A DNA stretch of 32,402 bases from Haplomitrium mnioides (Eukaryota; Marchantiophyta; Haplomitriopsida; Calobryales). Below the pieces are notes generated by a model. That model was given only the letters and a program-made list of their open reading frames with translations. It was not told where the DNA came from and ran no database searches. The stretch lies in contig JBNGIS010034027.1 of the NCBI GenBank assembly GCA_049999725.1, positions 22,680-55,081 of the forward strand, read 5' to 3'. A program made the translations under genes and the position numbers. The first letter of the stretch is position 1; the number at the start of each line of letters is the position of its first letter. This document shows positions 20,705-28,766 of the stretch, piece after piece.

Positions 20705-21145
20705 TTGGCAATGTTTATGGATCAAATGCATCAAGTTTTTGATGGGTTATTAGATAAGTCAGTGTTGGTATTTTTGGACGATATCATTATCTTTAGTAAA
20801 AGTGAAATTGAGCATCGTGCTCATCTCAAAGAGGTACTACAACGACTATGCAATTGGAAGTTTTATTGCAAGAAGTCTAAGTGTGAGTTTTGGAAGCAAG
20901 AGGTGACTTATCTAGGGCATAAAGTGTCTGCAGATGGCATCAAGATGGAGGAAGAGAAAATCAAGTCTATTGTAGAGTGGCCAACACCAAATGATGCAAA
21001 GGATGTTCGAGCTTTTAATGGATTAGCAAGCTTTTATCGAAGATTCATTCATTACTATGCTCATATTGCTCGACCGCTTACGGATTTACTAGGAAAGGAT
21101 GCAAAGTTCAAATGGACAACCAAGGAGCAAGTGGCATTTCAATAA
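20705..21145 (+). CDS. RT C-terminal half of element 2 (gene fragment)
   Basis: 146 codons. '[14 protein letters not shown]' carries the catalytic Asp pair at residues 25-26. '[19 protein letters not shown]' and 'VRAFNGLASFYRRFI' follow as the thumb and connection. This copy keeps the 31 bp deleted from element 1 ('KMEEEKIKSIVEW'). It ends at a CAA-to-TAA stop in the RNase H linker. Confidence 0.88.
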   Translation: MAMFMDQMHQVFDGLLDKSVLVFLDDIIIFSKSEIEHRAHLKEVLQRLCNWKFYCKKSKCEFWKQEVTYLGHKVSADGIKMEEEKIKSIVEWPTPNDAKDVRAFNGLASFYRRFIHYYAHIARPLTDLLGKDAKFKWTTKEQVAFQ

Positions 21146-21301
21146 CTCAAGGATGCGATGACATCTTGTCCAATTCTACAACCATATGATCTAAAGAGGC
21201 ATTGCATAGTTGATTTTGATGCCTCTAATTTTGCTATTGGAGCGGTTTTACAACAAGAGTTTGAAGATGGACTTCATCCAATTACATTCATGTCACGCTG
21301 A

Positions 21302-21838
21302 TTGAATGCGGCGGAGAGAAATTATTCTGCAAGAGATCGAGAGCAATTAGCAATGGTTTATGCTACCAAAGTGTGGAGACACTATCTTTTGGGCAAACCT
21401 GTACTTATGCATACAGACCACAAGCCATTGCTTCAAAGAATCCACTTGGAAAATATGACAAGTCGTCATCATCGGTGGGAAGATCAACTACAACTCTTTG
21501 ATTTCAAGTTGGAGTACAAGCCGAGAGGGTTCCACATTATTTATGATGCATTTTCTCAAAGATCGGATCATCGAATAAATACACTAGAGATAGCAAATGC
21601 TAGTATATTACATCTTGATGAAGCAACCAGTGACGGCATTCGACAAAAGTTACAAGAAGACGCCTTCTTTACTCTTGTTAGAGCACGTTTGACGGTCCAA
21701 GATAGTATCATACCTTTTCCATTCGGGATGGTATTCTCTATCAAGACCATCAAATATATGTTCTTCAAGATGATGCGTTTCGAATGGCACGTTTACAAGA
21801 AGCACATGATATTCCAATTTCTGGGCATCTTGGAGTAG
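21302..21838 (+). CDS. RNase H segment of element 2 (gene fragment)
   Basis: It follows a CGA-to-TGA stop at about 21299-21301. 'DREQLAMVYATKVWRHYLLG' and 'HTDHKPLL' are present with the RNase H Asp intact, unlike element 1. The domain ends near residue 85. From about residue 135 the frame is wrong, because a 4-bp deletion near 21704 moves the integrase into the next frame. Confidence 0.85.
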   Translation: MNAAERNYSARDREQLAMVYATKVWRHYLLGKPVLMHTDHKPLLQRIHLENMTSRHHRWEDQLQLFDFKLEYKPRGFHIIYDAFSQRSDHRINTLEIANASILHLDEATSDGIRQKLQEDAFFTLVRARLTVQDSIIPFPFGMVFSIKTIKYMFFKMMRFEWHVYKKHMIFQFLGILE

Positions 21839-22167
21839 ACAAGACTATGGAGTTGCTTCAACGGACTTGGTGGTGGCCAAACCTAGCTCGAGATGTTCGT
21901 GGCTTTGTTCATTCTTGTGAAAGTTGTCAACAAAACAAGGCTTCAAATCAAAAACCAGCTGGTCTTCTGCAACCATTATCGATTCCTACTGCTCGGTGGG
22001 AACATGTAAGTTTGGATCTTATCACTTCGCTTCCAACCACGCCTCGTGGGTTTACGGCCATTGTGGTGTTTGTGGATAAGCTAAGCAAACAAATTCATCT
22101 AGCACCGACAATGAATACAGTGGATGCTCCACAATTGGCAAAGATTTATTTTGATACAATCTTTTGA
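21784..22167 (+). CDS. Integrase zinc domain and start of core, element 2 (gene fragment)
   Basis: 127 codons. The HHCC zinc domain is complete: His8, His15, Cys45, Cys48. The core begins with 'RWEHVSLDLITSLP', carrying the first catalytic Asp at residue 78. The stretch stops at 'DTIF' followed by TGA. Just after this the second catalytic Asp is replaced by Asn ('ISNRDP', about 22197). Confidence 0.88.
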   Translation: MARLQEAHDIPISGHLGVDKTMELLQRTWWWPNLARDVRGFVHSCESCQQNKASNQKPAGLLQPLSIPTARWEHVSLDLITSLPTTPRGFTAIVVFVDKLSKQIHLAPTMNTVDAPQLAKIYFDTIF

Positions 22168-22208
22168 TTTCATGGAATGCCAAAGGTACTTATATCTAAT
22201 AGAGATCC

Positions 22209-22598
22209 ATGATTCATTGGGAAGTTTTGGCGAGAGTAATTCACAGTTTTGGGTACCAAACTATCTTGTCTACGGCGCATCATCCTCAAACAGATGGGAA
22301 AACCGAACGGACAAATCGTACTGTAGAGGATATGCTTCGAGCGTTTATCAATATTCATCATACGGATTGGGATAGTTTTTTACTGGCTGTGGAGTTTGCA
22401 CACAACAACTCCAAACAAGCAAGTACTGGATTTTCTCCTTTCCTTCTTAATTCTGGTCAACATCTTCTTGTTCCCGATGGTTTTCTTTCTCCTTTGTCTT
22501 CCAATGTTCCAAGTCTTTCTACCTTTTTGTCTCGTTTATCTTCCTTGTTGCAAGATGCCAGAAACCATCTTGTTATTGCTCAAAATCGGCAAAAATAG
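22209..22598 (+). pseudogene. Integrase core C-terminal part of element 2
   Basis: It contains 'HHPQTDGKTERTNRTVEDML' with the catalytic Glu retained, then 'FAHNNSKQASTGFSPF'. The N-terminal 25 or so residues are out of frame relative to the integrase. It ends at a TAG where element 1 has Gln. Confidence 0.83.
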
Positions 22599-22649
22599 TT
22601 TGTCGATAAACATCATCGTGATTGCTCTTATGTTTTAGGTGACCAAGTT

Positions 22650-23070
22650 ATGTTATCCACTCATAATCTTCCATTGTCTTTAGATACTCAAGTCCATAAG
22701 TTTTCTCCTGCTTGGATTGGTCCTTTCTTTATTTCTCAGGTTATTTCTCTTGTTGCTTATAAACTTGATCTTCTTCTTCATATGAAGATTCATCCTGTGT
22801 TCCATGTGTCTAAACTTAAGCCTTTTGTTTCTAGTCCATCTTCTTTTCCAAATCGTGTTCAACTTCTTCCTCCAGCCATTGTTGTTAATGATCATGAAGA
22901 ATTTGAAGTAGACCACATTTTGGCAAAAAGAGTTATCAAGCGCGGGCGACATCCACAAGTTCAATACAAGGTTTTGTGAAAAGGCTATCTACTTCATGAT
23001 GCTACTTAGGAACCTTCTTCAAATCTTGAGAATGCTCAAAAATCTATTAAAATTTTTGAAAGTTGCGGCA
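22650..23070 (+). pseudogene. GPY/F module and chromodomain of element 2
   Basis: 'FSPAWIGPFFISQVI' and 'HPVFHVSKLKPF' form the GPY/F-type C-terminus of the integrase. They are followed by a chromodomain at about 22888-23058 ('EFEVDHILAKRVIKRG', 'VQYKVL', 'KGYLLHDAT', 'EPSSNLENAQKS'). Both cage tryptophans are stop codons (TGA at about 22977, TAG at about 23007), each one G-to-A change from TGG. This is the clearest chromovirus marker in the window. Confidence 0.87.
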
Positions 23071-23095
23071 ATGACGAGGACGTCATTAACTAGAC

Positions 23096-23106
23096 AGCGG
23101 GGATTA
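23096..23106 (+). promoter_or_regulatory. Polypurine tract of element 2
   Basis: AGCGGGGATTA lies directly before the 3' LTR, three bases after the stop codon of the frame. Confidence 0.8.
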
Positions 23107-23539
23107 TGTAATAGTACAAGCGTAAAGTTGTGCTATTTATAAGAAAATAGAGAGGAGTGAAGGAAGTGGTAGTGAGTCAATTTTAGAGTAAGATTAGATT
23201 ACTTGCCTTTGAAGTCACTTTTGGTGAAGAGTCACTTTTAGGTTACTTGTATTTGAAGTCACTTTTGGTAGAGAGTCACCTTTAGGGCTGAAATGAGAAG
23301 TGACTTGTAAGTGAAGTAAGAGGAAGGACACCCTCTTCTCTTGTATAAATAGAAGGGTTTCTTAACCCCACTCCTCATTCTGGAGTTCCTCTTGAATCAC
23401 TTGGGTTCTTTGGTTGCTTGGCTTTTGCTTGCACTCTTGGTTTTAGCTTAGACCTTGAGTTGCTTTTGGTTGAAGAACTCTATTAGAGTTCACCATGAGT
23501 TATTCCTCATTTGGATTTAGTCTATGAGATTCTTTTACA
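23107..23539 (+). repeat. 3' LTR of element 2
   Basis: 433 bp, TGTAATAG to TTTTACA, followed by the TGTTG target duplication. The hairpin below the TATA box reads GGGTT/AACCC (23355-23368), two changes from the 5' LTR that keep the stem paired. Confidence 0.95.
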
Positions 23540-23544
23540 TGTTG

Positions 23545-23696
23545 AGTGTTGAGCATACATTCTAGAGTTGGTAAGAAGGAGTGGGGGTCCATTCGGTGCA
23601 AAGCCCCTCCTATAAAAGGTCTCAAAACACTAGTCATCCTTTAATCGGGGGTAACTCTGTCGAAAAAGAGTTAAGGCTCCGACCACGGGGCTGACA
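23545..23696 (+). repeat. Right end of the long solo LTR
   Basis: These 152 bp continue the insertion interrupted at 18514. They end in CTGACA at the junction with element A. A TATAAAAGG box (23611-23619) and a short tail of about 80 bp fit the U3/R/U5 layout of an LTR end. Confidence 0.6.
23611..23619 (+). promoter_or_regulatory. TATA box near the right end of the solo LTR
   Basis: TATAAAAGG in the context 'cccctcctataaaaggtctc'. If used, transcription would start near 23640 and run toward the fragment of element A, antisense to its gag-pol. Confidence 0.5.
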
Positions 23697-24054
23697 CATC
23701 CACCATATCCACTATTGGTGCTAGATGAATTTGTTTGCTTTGCTTGTCTACAAACACCACAATAACAGTAAACTTATGAGGCGTGGTTGGAAGCAAAGTG
23801 ACAAAATCTAAACTTACATGTTGCCACCGAGTAGTAGGAATTGGTAATGGTTGAAGAAGACCAACTAGTTTTTGATTTGAAGCCTTGTTTCGTTGACAAC
23901 TCTCACAAGAACGAACAAAGCCACAAACATCTCAAGCTAGGTTTGACCACCACAAAGTGCGTTGAAGCAACTCCATAGTCTTGTGTATCCCAAGATGCGC
24001 AGAGATTGGAATGTCATGTACTTCTTGTAAACGGGCCATTCGAAGTGCATCATC

Positions 24055-24318
24055 TTATGGAACATATATTTGATGGCCTTGATAGAGAATACCATCCCAA
24101 ATGGAAAAGTCATGATACTCACTATCTTTGACTACCAAACGTACATTAACAAGATTAAAGAAGACATCTCCGTGCAACTTTTGTCGAAATCCGTCACTAG
24201 TTGCTTCATCAAGATGCAATATACTAACATTTACAACCTCCAATGTATTTAGACGATGATCTGGTCTTTGTGACAATGCATCAGAAATAGTATGGAACCT
24301 TTCCGGCTTGTACTCCAA
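24055..24318 (-). pseudogene. RNase H-integrase spacer of element A
   Basis: 87 codons ('YKPERFHTISDALSQRPDH' then 'LDEATSDGFRQKL', 'YHGFSIWDGILYQGHQIYVP'-like). It matches residues 75-159 of the element 1 stretch. The integrase zinc domain continues past a stop at about 24054. Confidence 0.8.
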
Positions 24319-24325
24319 CTTGATA

Positions 24326-24712
24326 TCAAAGAGCTATAGCTGATCTTCCCATCAATGATGACGACTTGTTATATTTTTCAAGTGAATTGATTGCATCAAG
24401 GGCTTGTGATTGGTGCGCATAAGTACATGCTTTTAAAAAAAAATGGTATCTCCAAACTTTGGTAGCATAAACCATTGCCAATTTCTCTCTATCCCTTGCA
24501 AAATAGTTTCTCTCCGTTGTATTTAGCCAGCATGACACAAAGGCAATCGGATAAAGTCCATCCTCAAACTCTTGCTTTAACACTGCTCTAATAGAAAAAT
24601 TAGAGGCGTTAAAATCGACTTTACAACGTGCATTTAGTCCATACAGTTGTAGAATTAGACAAGAAGACACTGCATTCTTGAGTCGTTGAAATGTCTCTTG
24701 CTCTTTGGTCAT
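24326..24712 (-). pseudogene. RNase H fragment of element A
   Basis: 128 codons with 'NASNFSIRAVLKQEFEDGL' and 'NYFARDREKLAMVYATKVW'. The first catalytic Asp is Asn. After 'KVWRYHFF' a run of A bases has shifted the frame, so the remainder is out of register. Confidence 0.8.
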
Positions 24713-25389
24713 CCATTGAAACTTTGCCTCCTTGCTTAATAGATCCGTAAGTGGTGTAGCAATATGAGCATGGTAATAGATGAATCTTTGATAAAAACTT
24801 GCTAATCCATTGAAAGCTCAAACATCCTTTGCATCATTTGGCATTGGTTACTTTGTAATAGCTTTAATCTTCTCTTCCTCCATCTTGATGCCATTCGCAG
24901 ATACTTTATGTCTTAGATAAGTCACCTCTTGCTTCCAAAACTCACACTGGGACTTCTTGGAATAAAACTTTCAATTACATAGTCTTTGCAATATTTCCTT
25001 AAGATGATCACGATGCTCAACTTTACTTTTACTAAAGATGAGTATATTGTCTAAAAACACCAACACTAACTTATTCAATAAACCATCAAAAACTTGATGC
25101 ATTTGACCCATGAATGTTGTCAGAGAATTAGTAAGGCCAAATGTAAGAGCCTTCTACTTAAAATCCCCATAACTTGTATGAAAAGTCGTCTTTGGCACAC
25201 TACTTGGCTTGATAGGAATTTGCTAATAACTACTTCAAAGCTCCAACTTATAAAAGAATTGCGCACCACTCAATTCCAAAAAATCATCAATATGAGGTAG
25301 AATATAAGCATTCTTCATTGTTTGATTGTTCAAGCCTCGATAATCTATAAAAAAACAAAATCCTTCTCAAGAAGATCCATCAATGTCTT

Positions 25390-25701
25390 TCAAAGCTCCT
25401 CTAATTCTTGTGGTGATAATCGATATATAAGTCGATTATAAGAAGTACTTTCTAGTATCAACTCAATTGGAAAATGCATTCCAAGATCATGTGGTAACCT
25501 TTTTGGCAAATCCTCTAGAAATAGATCTACAAACTCCTTCAAAATATCATCTATTATTGAGATAGGTGCATTTTTCCATTTCTCCTTACTCAAATCTATT
25601 ATGGGCTTGATCCAAATAACAAAGATAGGCAACTCTTGCTCCACTGAATTAACATGCTGAATTGATTTAGGCTTCTTCACCAATGGTTTTGAACACCCCA
25701 A
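25390..25701 (-). pseudogene. Protease-RT linker and RT start, element A
   Basis: 103 codons ('KKPKSIQHVNSVEQELP', then 'LKEFVDLFLEDLPKRLPHDLGMHF', 'SPQELEEL'), the same section as 3875-4186 in element 1. It ends at the same CGA-to-TGA position as element 1, at 25390-25392. Confidence 0.8.
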
Positions 25702-26724
25702 AAGAAATTTCTTACCTTGTAAGTTAGCTTGAATCTATCGTTTTGCCCAACCAAATTGAGCGGATCAATCTTCAAGCCAAAGCAACACTAAAATGATGTC
25801 ATATTATATAGATACAATAACAAATTCCATAGATTTTACATACTCTTTTCCAATGCTTAGAAGGAATGGCTTTTGAGAGCAAAACACGTCATGCTTTTGG
25901 CCATTGGCCATAGTCACAACACTTCTCTTAATAGACCTAAATTTTGCTTTGATTATCTTAGTAAAACGTAGTGCAATGAAATTTTAAGAACTCTTGCTAT
26001 CCACCAACATTCTACAAGATTTCTCCTCAATTATACCATCAAGATGGAACAAAATACCTCAAATTCTTGTCAAAATTTTAATTCCATTAGAGCTTGTGAA
26101 GTTTTGAGTATATTGTTTGAATAGTTGAGGATGCGATCTAGCTTCTATTGTAGTAAGTAATGAGTCATGCCTCTCCACCATATGTATTGCTTCTTCTAAT
26201 TGAGTAGGCTATCTCATAGTAACTTCTATTCTTGCATGAGGTTTCAATCCCCGAACAAAGCGGTCTAGTGCTTCTTTGTCTCCTATATCCGGAATTCATA
26301 TAATTATGTTTTGAAAGTGTGTAATATAGCTTCTCAATGTATAAAGTTGCTTCAATTTGGCCAATAAATCTCTTGCTACTTTTGAAGCATTTACAATCCT
26401 AAATCTTGAAATCATTGCTTCTTTGAACTCACACCAAGAAACAATAGGAGCAACAAATCCACGTTGTGCTTGTTCTACTTGATATCTCCACCAAGTCTTA
26501 ACAACTCCTAATTAACTTGTGGCAAATAGAATTTTCTGACCATCTTATCTAATGTTTGTAGTTTCAAAATATTGATCATAGTCAAATATGAAGTTCTTAG
26601 ATGCACTGTGCACAAGCCATCCTCCCATCATATACTTTTGGTGATGAAAATTGCCCATAACTCTATTCTTCTTGAAAAGTTTCTCTTTCTTTCATTCTTA
26701 ACTCACCACCAAAAACAAACCATA

Positions 26725-26736
26725 ATTCTACTACCA
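26725..26736 (-). promoter_or_regulatory. Decayed primer binding site of element A
   Basis: The minus strand reads TGGTAGTAGAAT, four mismatches from the perfect site of element 1, at the same one-base distance from the LTR. Confidence 0.75.
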
Positions 26737-26737
26737 A

Positions 26738-27126
26738 TGTAAAAGAACTCAAGAACCAAATCCAGATTAGTAAGAACTTATAGTGAACTCTAATAGAGTT
26801 CTTCAACCAAAAGAAACTCAAGGTCCAAGCTAAGACCAAGAGTGCAAACAAAAGCCAAGCAACCAAAGAACCCAAGTGATTTGAGAAAAACTCCAAAATA
26901 AGAAGTGGGGCTAAGAAGCCCTTCAATTTATACAAGAGAAGAGGGAGTCATCCCTCTTTCTTCACTTACAAGTCACTTCTAATTTCAACCATAAAAGTGA
27001 CTCTCTACTAAAAGTGACTTCGAAGGCAAGTAATCTTATCTCAACTCTAAAAGTGACTCTCTACCACTTCCTTCACTCCTCTCTCTTTTCTTATAAATAG
27101 CACAACCTTATGCTTGTACTATTACA
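26738..27126 (-). repeat. 5' LTR of element A
   Basis: 389 bp, plus-strand TGTAAAAG to ATTACA, with the TATAAAT block kept (minus strand, near 26929-26936). It has the short LTR form without the element 2 internal duplication. Confidence 0.93.
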
Positions 27127-27156
27127 ACAACTATTCAATATTAGAACAAAGTAGGT

Positions 27157-27260
27157 AAGGTTGCATGTGGCTCTAGTCTAATTTTTTAAATATATCCAAA
27201 TATTGTTGAAAGTTGTATGCAACTCTAGTCTATTTTTTTAATATATTAAAATATTGTTTA
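27157..27260. repeat. 52-bp tandem duplication
   Basis: 'aaggttgcatgtggctctag' to 'atattgttg' (27157-27208) is followed by a diverged second copy (27209-27260, 'aaagttgtatgcaactctag'). It lies just outside element A. Confidence 0.75.
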
Positions 27261-28602
27261 AAGAAGAGAGGGAGGCTCCATTGTTTTGCATTGGTCGAGT
27301 AACATGTATAAATAGTACTGTCTATTGACTCTATGTACAAAAGTCGTACAAATAAAGTTAGCAATGAGATCTCTCTTAAGATACTTAGACGATCATGAGA
27401 GAAAGGTAAGCAAAAAAGGTTTCTATGCTATGGGAAGTGATCCATTCTTAGCTGGAAAGAGGGGATTTAGTAGTTTTAGAGGATAAGCTATACTTATGAA
27501 TCCTAGCTAGTTTAAAGTTTTGAAGTAAATTTTGATTTTGAAGTTGTTTCACTAGGATGAAGAAAGATAGAATTCTAGTGATGTTCCATAGAAACAAGGA
27601 GATATGTGGTGGCTAGAAAAGTGAGTTTCCTTGGTTTCTTATTCAGTTATGGTTTGAGTATAACAAAATAATGTCAATTGATATTCTTTTATAACTTTTT
27701 TTTGGAATCTATGATGAGAGAAAATAAGTGAGAAAAGAAGATAAAATAGAGTGGTCTTTGGTTAAGGAATAATTAAAAAAGAAATCAATTTATTTGTGAA
27801 TCTAGAAAATATTAGAAGTATTAATATTTAGGAAAACAAATAGGCTCATAAATTTTCCTCATGAGTTCAATATTTTTCCTTAGTTAAAACATTGAAATAG
27901 TTATCAATTTCTTGCAACATGCAAATTTGTACATTTTTTCTAGAGACATTTAAGTGCAAAATGTTTTACTTTCTAAGTACATTCATAGCTATAGAAAAGA
28001 GAGCTAGAGAAGAGCTTTAATTCTATGTGTTTTGTTGCTTTGTTGGAACTTTTCTAGTTGAGATGGAAGTGATAAAAATCAATGGTTAAAAGAAGGCAGT
28101 TGGTGAAGTTTTCCTTCTTGCAAGCAAGTATTAGCAAAACAAGAAAGGAGGCAAAGATTGTTCATTACATGATTGTTTGTCGCACATACTCTAGATTTCC
28201 AATTTTGTTAAGCCCGTTGAATAGGTGTAAAATCTTATTTTTTTTCATACTAAGAAGTGAAGGATGCTTTGAAGAAGAAGACAAGAAATGAAACTAGTTT
28301 TTCTAGACCAAGATGATGAGAGAATGCACTAAAGAGAAGAACAACATAAAAAAAACTATAGACAAGCATGTTGTATAATAAACTAAAGCCAACTTTATGT
28401 TCTAGAGAGGACAAGAAAAGAGAAAGAAGCATTTGCTTGAAGCTTTTTAGTGAAGAGAATTAGTCAAAATGAAAGAAGTTGTAATAGAAGCCTCAATCAA
28501 GAGTAAAGTTCTAAGACTCGACTTTACTCCTCCAACTTAAGTATGTTTAAGAAAGTTTAGTATATTAGAGGAAAAGTAAAGTTGTTGTCTATAGATATAC
28601 TA

Positions 28603-28766
28603 GGGTCTTTACTTACTAATCCAATAGTAGGAAAGTGTTGTGTCATAGTTATTATGTTGTAGAATCAATGCAAAGGTTGAAGTTTTGGGTCTTTATTTAC
28701 TACTCTTATAGTAGTAAAGTGTTGTGTCATAGTTATTGAGTTGTAGAATTAATGCAAAGGTTGAAG
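28603..28766. repeat. 84-bp tandem duplication
   Basis: 'gggtctttacttact' through 'gcaaaggttgaagtttt' occurs at 28603 and again at 28687. Both copies contain 'aaagtgttgtgtcatagtta' exactly. There is no coding frame through it. Confidence 0.88.

Larger units (their letters stand above)
18988..23093 (+). pseudogene. Broken gag-pol polyprotein gene of element 2
   Basis: It starts at an ATG in the same context as element 1 ('gagctacatgga') and ends at the TAG at 23091-23093, just before the polypurine tract. Domains in order are Gag, protease, RT, RNase H, integrase zinc domain and core, GPY/F, chromodomain. Seen breaks include stops near 19083, 19291, 20119, 20276, 20423, 20591, 21143, 21300, 22165, 22597, 22977 and 23007. 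There are also a 1-bp loss near 19312, a 2-bp gain near 19470 and a 4-bp loss near 21704. Comparison with element 1 shows that most stops are C-to-T or G-to-A changes. No complete enzyme can be made. Confidence 0.9.
18515..23539 (+). mobile_element. Element 2: full-length Ty3/gypsy chromovirus, inactive
   Basis: 5,025 bp on the plus strand, the same family as elements 1 and A. Two 433-bp LTRs flank a primer site, Gag-Pol with chromodomain, and a polypurine tract. The target duplication TGTTG is exact (18510-18514 and 23540-23544). The LTRs differ at about 21 of 433 positions (about 4.8%). It is the only copy here that keeps the complete domain order on one continuous stretch, but many stops and several frameshifts inactivate it. 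It sits inside the long solo LTR, about 150 bp from that element's right end. Confidence 0.95.
14326..23696. mobile_element. Insertion in element A: probable long solo LTR, itself split by element 2
   Basis: It starts TGTCGGTCG and ends GGGGCTGACA, the TG...CA ends of an LTR with a TGTC/GACA inverted repeat. The flanks are CATCA (14321-14325) and CATCC (23697-23701), while uninterrupted element 1 has CATCC, so this is a 5-bp target duplication with one later change. Without element 2 and its target duplication it is about 4,340 bp. It has no RT, integrase or Gag motif, no primer site and no second terminal copy that I can find. A TATAAAAGG box 86 bp from the right end fits a U3-R-U5 boundary. 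A solo LTR with a long U3 is the best reading; a large non-autonomous element is the alternative. The strand follows from the TATA box (plus). Confidence 0.6.
23697..26724 (-). pseudogene. Gag to integrase (5' part) of element A
   Basis: This is the minus-strand remainder of element A, in the order Gag (about 26700-26090), protease (26060-25720), RT (25700-24850), RNase H (24800-24250) and integrase zinc domain and core start (24130-23697). It is heavily decayed. About 85 bp at the Gag start, including the ATG, are missing. The protease triad reads Asp-Ser-Lys followed by a stop. About 70 bp of RT are lost near 25353. The RT catalytic pair is Asp-Asn ('VFLDNILIF'), and RNase H reads 'VDFNAS' and 'RTNHKP', so two metal ligands are gone. 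Open stretches remain at 25390-25701, 24326-24712 and 24055-24318. It ends abruptly at the solo-LTR junction. Confidence 0.85.
12989..27126 (-). mobile_element. Element A: old chromovirus copy split by a 9.4-kb insertion
   Basis: The two outer ends are LTRs of the same family in the same orientation. They share diagnostic bases ('gaactcaag' for 'gaatctcat', 'gtcatccctctttcttc') that elements 1 and 2 lack. Near-identical 5-bp repeats ACAAT (12984-12988) and ACAAC (27127-27131) flank them. The left piece stops and the right piece resumes at the same integrase codon region: 'gcatc' at 14320-14324 and 'catccacc' from 23697. I therefore read them as one element interrupted by 14326-23696. About 35 LTR substitutions in roughly 355 aligned bases (about 10%) make it the oldest copy. 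The coordinates span the insertion. Confidence 0.85.

Noticed and set aside
26663-26935. 90-codon stretch with hydrophobic segments, looking like a membrane protein
   Set aside because: It runs from the LTR of element A into the Gag remnant. The hydrophobic text is LTR sequence.
23697-27126. An independent fourth gypsy insertion
   Set aside because: It ends exactly where the 12989-14325 fragment begins in the integrase gene, and the outer flanks match. One split element explains both.
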